DNA of 18,219 nucleotides, from NCBI GenBank assembly GCA_014621425.1, contig JAANBB010000641.1:1-18219 (forward strand), read 5' to 3'. This DNA comes from Cylindrodendrum hubeiense (lineage: Eukaryota; Ascomycota; Sordariomycetes; Hypocreales; Nectriaceae). The translations under genes were made by a program, and so were the position numbers. This document shows, piece after piece, positions 17,028-18,219 of this stretch (position 1 is the stretch's first letter; every line of letters begins with the position of its first letter). The notes beneath the pieces are model-generated. The model searched no databases. It worked only from the letters and a program-made list of their open reading frames with translations, and was not told where the DNA came from.

Positions 17028-18219
17028 GGAGGCGTCAGCGGCCAGCTCTGGAACAGCACCTACAGGACATGTAACGCGAACACGAGTGACAGATGCACGT
17101 TCGGCACTTGGACCAGACAGCTTGTGATGCAACTGATTCATGCCCGAAAAGCAATATTCCGCCCCCAAGTTTTATTTCGTGCACTTAGAAAGGAAAGGTA
17201 ATTGGGCATGTTCTGCCTGTGCGGTTATCTTCAACTCTCCGCGCGTACGGTTGAGACATGAACTAAAATTACTCAACAAATACCGAGGAATTTATATAGA
17301 GTTCTAAGTAAACGCTTTCGGTATAGAATAATGGACCAAGACGAATCATGACATTACCTGCAGGTCTGAGAGGTGGTCGGCTGGAATTGGGTGAGCTGCG
17401 GCTATCCTGAGCGCTACGCGCCGAGGGCCACCGCCAAAGAGAGGTCCGAAATAGACCGCGGCTACAGAGAGACGGCGGCGCTTGGAGTGGGACGAGGTCG
17501 AAACATACGCGACCGCCGGGCCTGACCTTAAACAATTGGGCACGAGACCTCTGTCTCTCTGATGGGATGATGGAGCCGGCGGGCCCGTCAAGGATGAAGT
17601 ACCAAGTCAAGAATGGAGCATTGCGTGAATGATCTCCGACGCTGTAGCTGCGAAGGCATTGGAGTCATGGCATTCCGCATGGGACATCCGAGAGACAAGG
17701 CGAATCTCAAACTGTCACGATACGTTATTGTGTATGATTGCTGCAAACATTGAAGCTGATAGGTAAAAACCTGACAGGAACCGTGACTGAGTTGCTTGTG
17801 TAGAATGATCCTTGCATGGTTCGTTTGATGTTGGACGGTTGGACGCTGGGCTGACGACTCTCCAGCGGACCTGAAGCCCCGAAGCCCTGAAGCCCTGGAG
17901 ACCCAGACCTGGAGACGTCGACCCAGTGCCGACGCAGGGTCGAGTTTAATGGCCTTCAGTGGCAAGTCTCCACGTGGGCGGCTCCCTTTGGCGCTGTCGC
18001 GGAGGCGGACGCTCCACTGAGCCTCCCACCCTCCGGCCCACTGAGAGGCCCGAGGCCCTTCCGCTGAAACACCCTCCGACTGGTGCCCGGACGTCCAATC
18101 GTTCGTCCCCTCAACCCCAGTCTTGAGGAGGCTCGCAGTTACCAATGATGCAGCCCCCTTACGGGCCTGAACCCGGGAACAAGCTCGACTCGCTCGCAGA
18201 CAGTCGATACCGCCACGCA
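17028..18219. other. Right-end stretch with no supported gene
   Basis: The first 250 bases hold the 3' flank of the cysteine-rich gene. Beyond, the longest frame (minus 18145-17588) has no recognised motif, and its sequence looks like chance coding of a GC-rich spacer. Short direct repeats occur near 17873-17916. No tRNA, transposon end or splice chain was seen. The promoter of a gene outside the window may lie at the edge. Confidence 0.5.
17873..17916. repeat. Short direct repeats (GAAGCCCY x3, CCTGGAGAC x2)
   Basis: Three tandem 8-base units, GAAGCCCC then GAAGCCCT twice, occupy 17873-17896. CCTGGAGAC occurs at 17894-17902 and again at 17908-17916. Seen directly; probably slippage-derived, with no known role. 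Confidence 0.7.

Noticed and set aside
17346..17610. Two overlapping minus-strand frames that might be an exon of a gene
   Set aside because: A possible GTAATG donor follows, but there is no matching downstream exon, no recognised domain and no clear start.
17588..18145. 185-codon minus-strand frame near the right end
   Set aside because: No motif, signal peptide or family pattern. The sequence looks like chance translation of GC-rich spacer containing short direct repeats.
1..18219. CRISPR arrays, insertion sequences, prokaryotic operons, tRNA or 5S rRNA genes
   Set aside because: No regularly spaced repeats, transposase-like frames, terminal inverted repeats or T-arm and 5S internal-control patterns were seen on either strand. 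Introns and protein families show this is fungal nuclear DNA. A tRNA or profile scan would be the decisive test.

Overview
The window is nuclear DNA of a filamentous ascomycete (Pezizomycotina, probably Sordariomycetes and possibly Hypocreales; the class is inferred from protein flavour and gene style). Genes lie on both strands without operons. They are cut by 17 inferred short introns (48-102 nt) with GT...AG ends and, in most, CTAAC/CTGAC-like branch points. The proteins are typically eukaryotic: a tail-anchored-protein receptor, a golgin, an RRM ribosome-assembly factor, SMN, a SERF protein and a secreted cupredoxin. Nothing suggests a bacterial or viral origin. All splice models were made by eye from splice signals, reading frame and remembered family patterns; no search was run.

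Layout. 1-2707 has no convincing gene. 2708-3700 (-) is a PTAR1-type prenyltransferase-alpha repeat protein, divergent across about 300 bp from GET1 at 4005-4767 (+). 4768-5572 is intergenic, with a pyrimidine-rich minus strand that looks like a transcript leader. 5573-6742 (+) is a five-helix fungal membrane protein of unknown function, convergent with golgin RUD3 at 6986-8815 (-). NOP15 is at 9816-11119 (-). It is divergent across about 514 bp from an SMN homologue at 11634-12369 (+). After 1.6 kb without a gene comes a secreted serine/threonine-rich cupredoxin at 14013-15117 (+). A SERF/4F5 protein (15774-16135, -) is divergent from a 66-residue cysteine-rich protein (16827-17027, +) that has a spliced 5' leader. 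17028-18219 has no supported gene.

How the genes relate. The left half is rich in endomembrane functions: prenylation of trafficking proteins, tail-anchored protein insertion at the ER, a membrane protein and a cis-Golgi tether. The centre pairs two RNP-assembly genes, NOP15 (60S ribosome) and SMN (spliceosomal snRNPs), on one intergenic promoter region. These are probably ordinary housekeeping neighbourhoods and not a dedicated cluster.

The most unusual points are introns that are multiples of three and free of stops in RUD3 and the cupredoxin gene. Retention of one would give the cupredoxin a hydrophobic C-terminal tail. Others are closely spaced competing 3' splice sites in SMN, a C-terminal dilysine on Get1, the cysteine-rich mini-protein, and the leader-like antisense stretch beside GET1. 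I found no convincing new multi-gene system.
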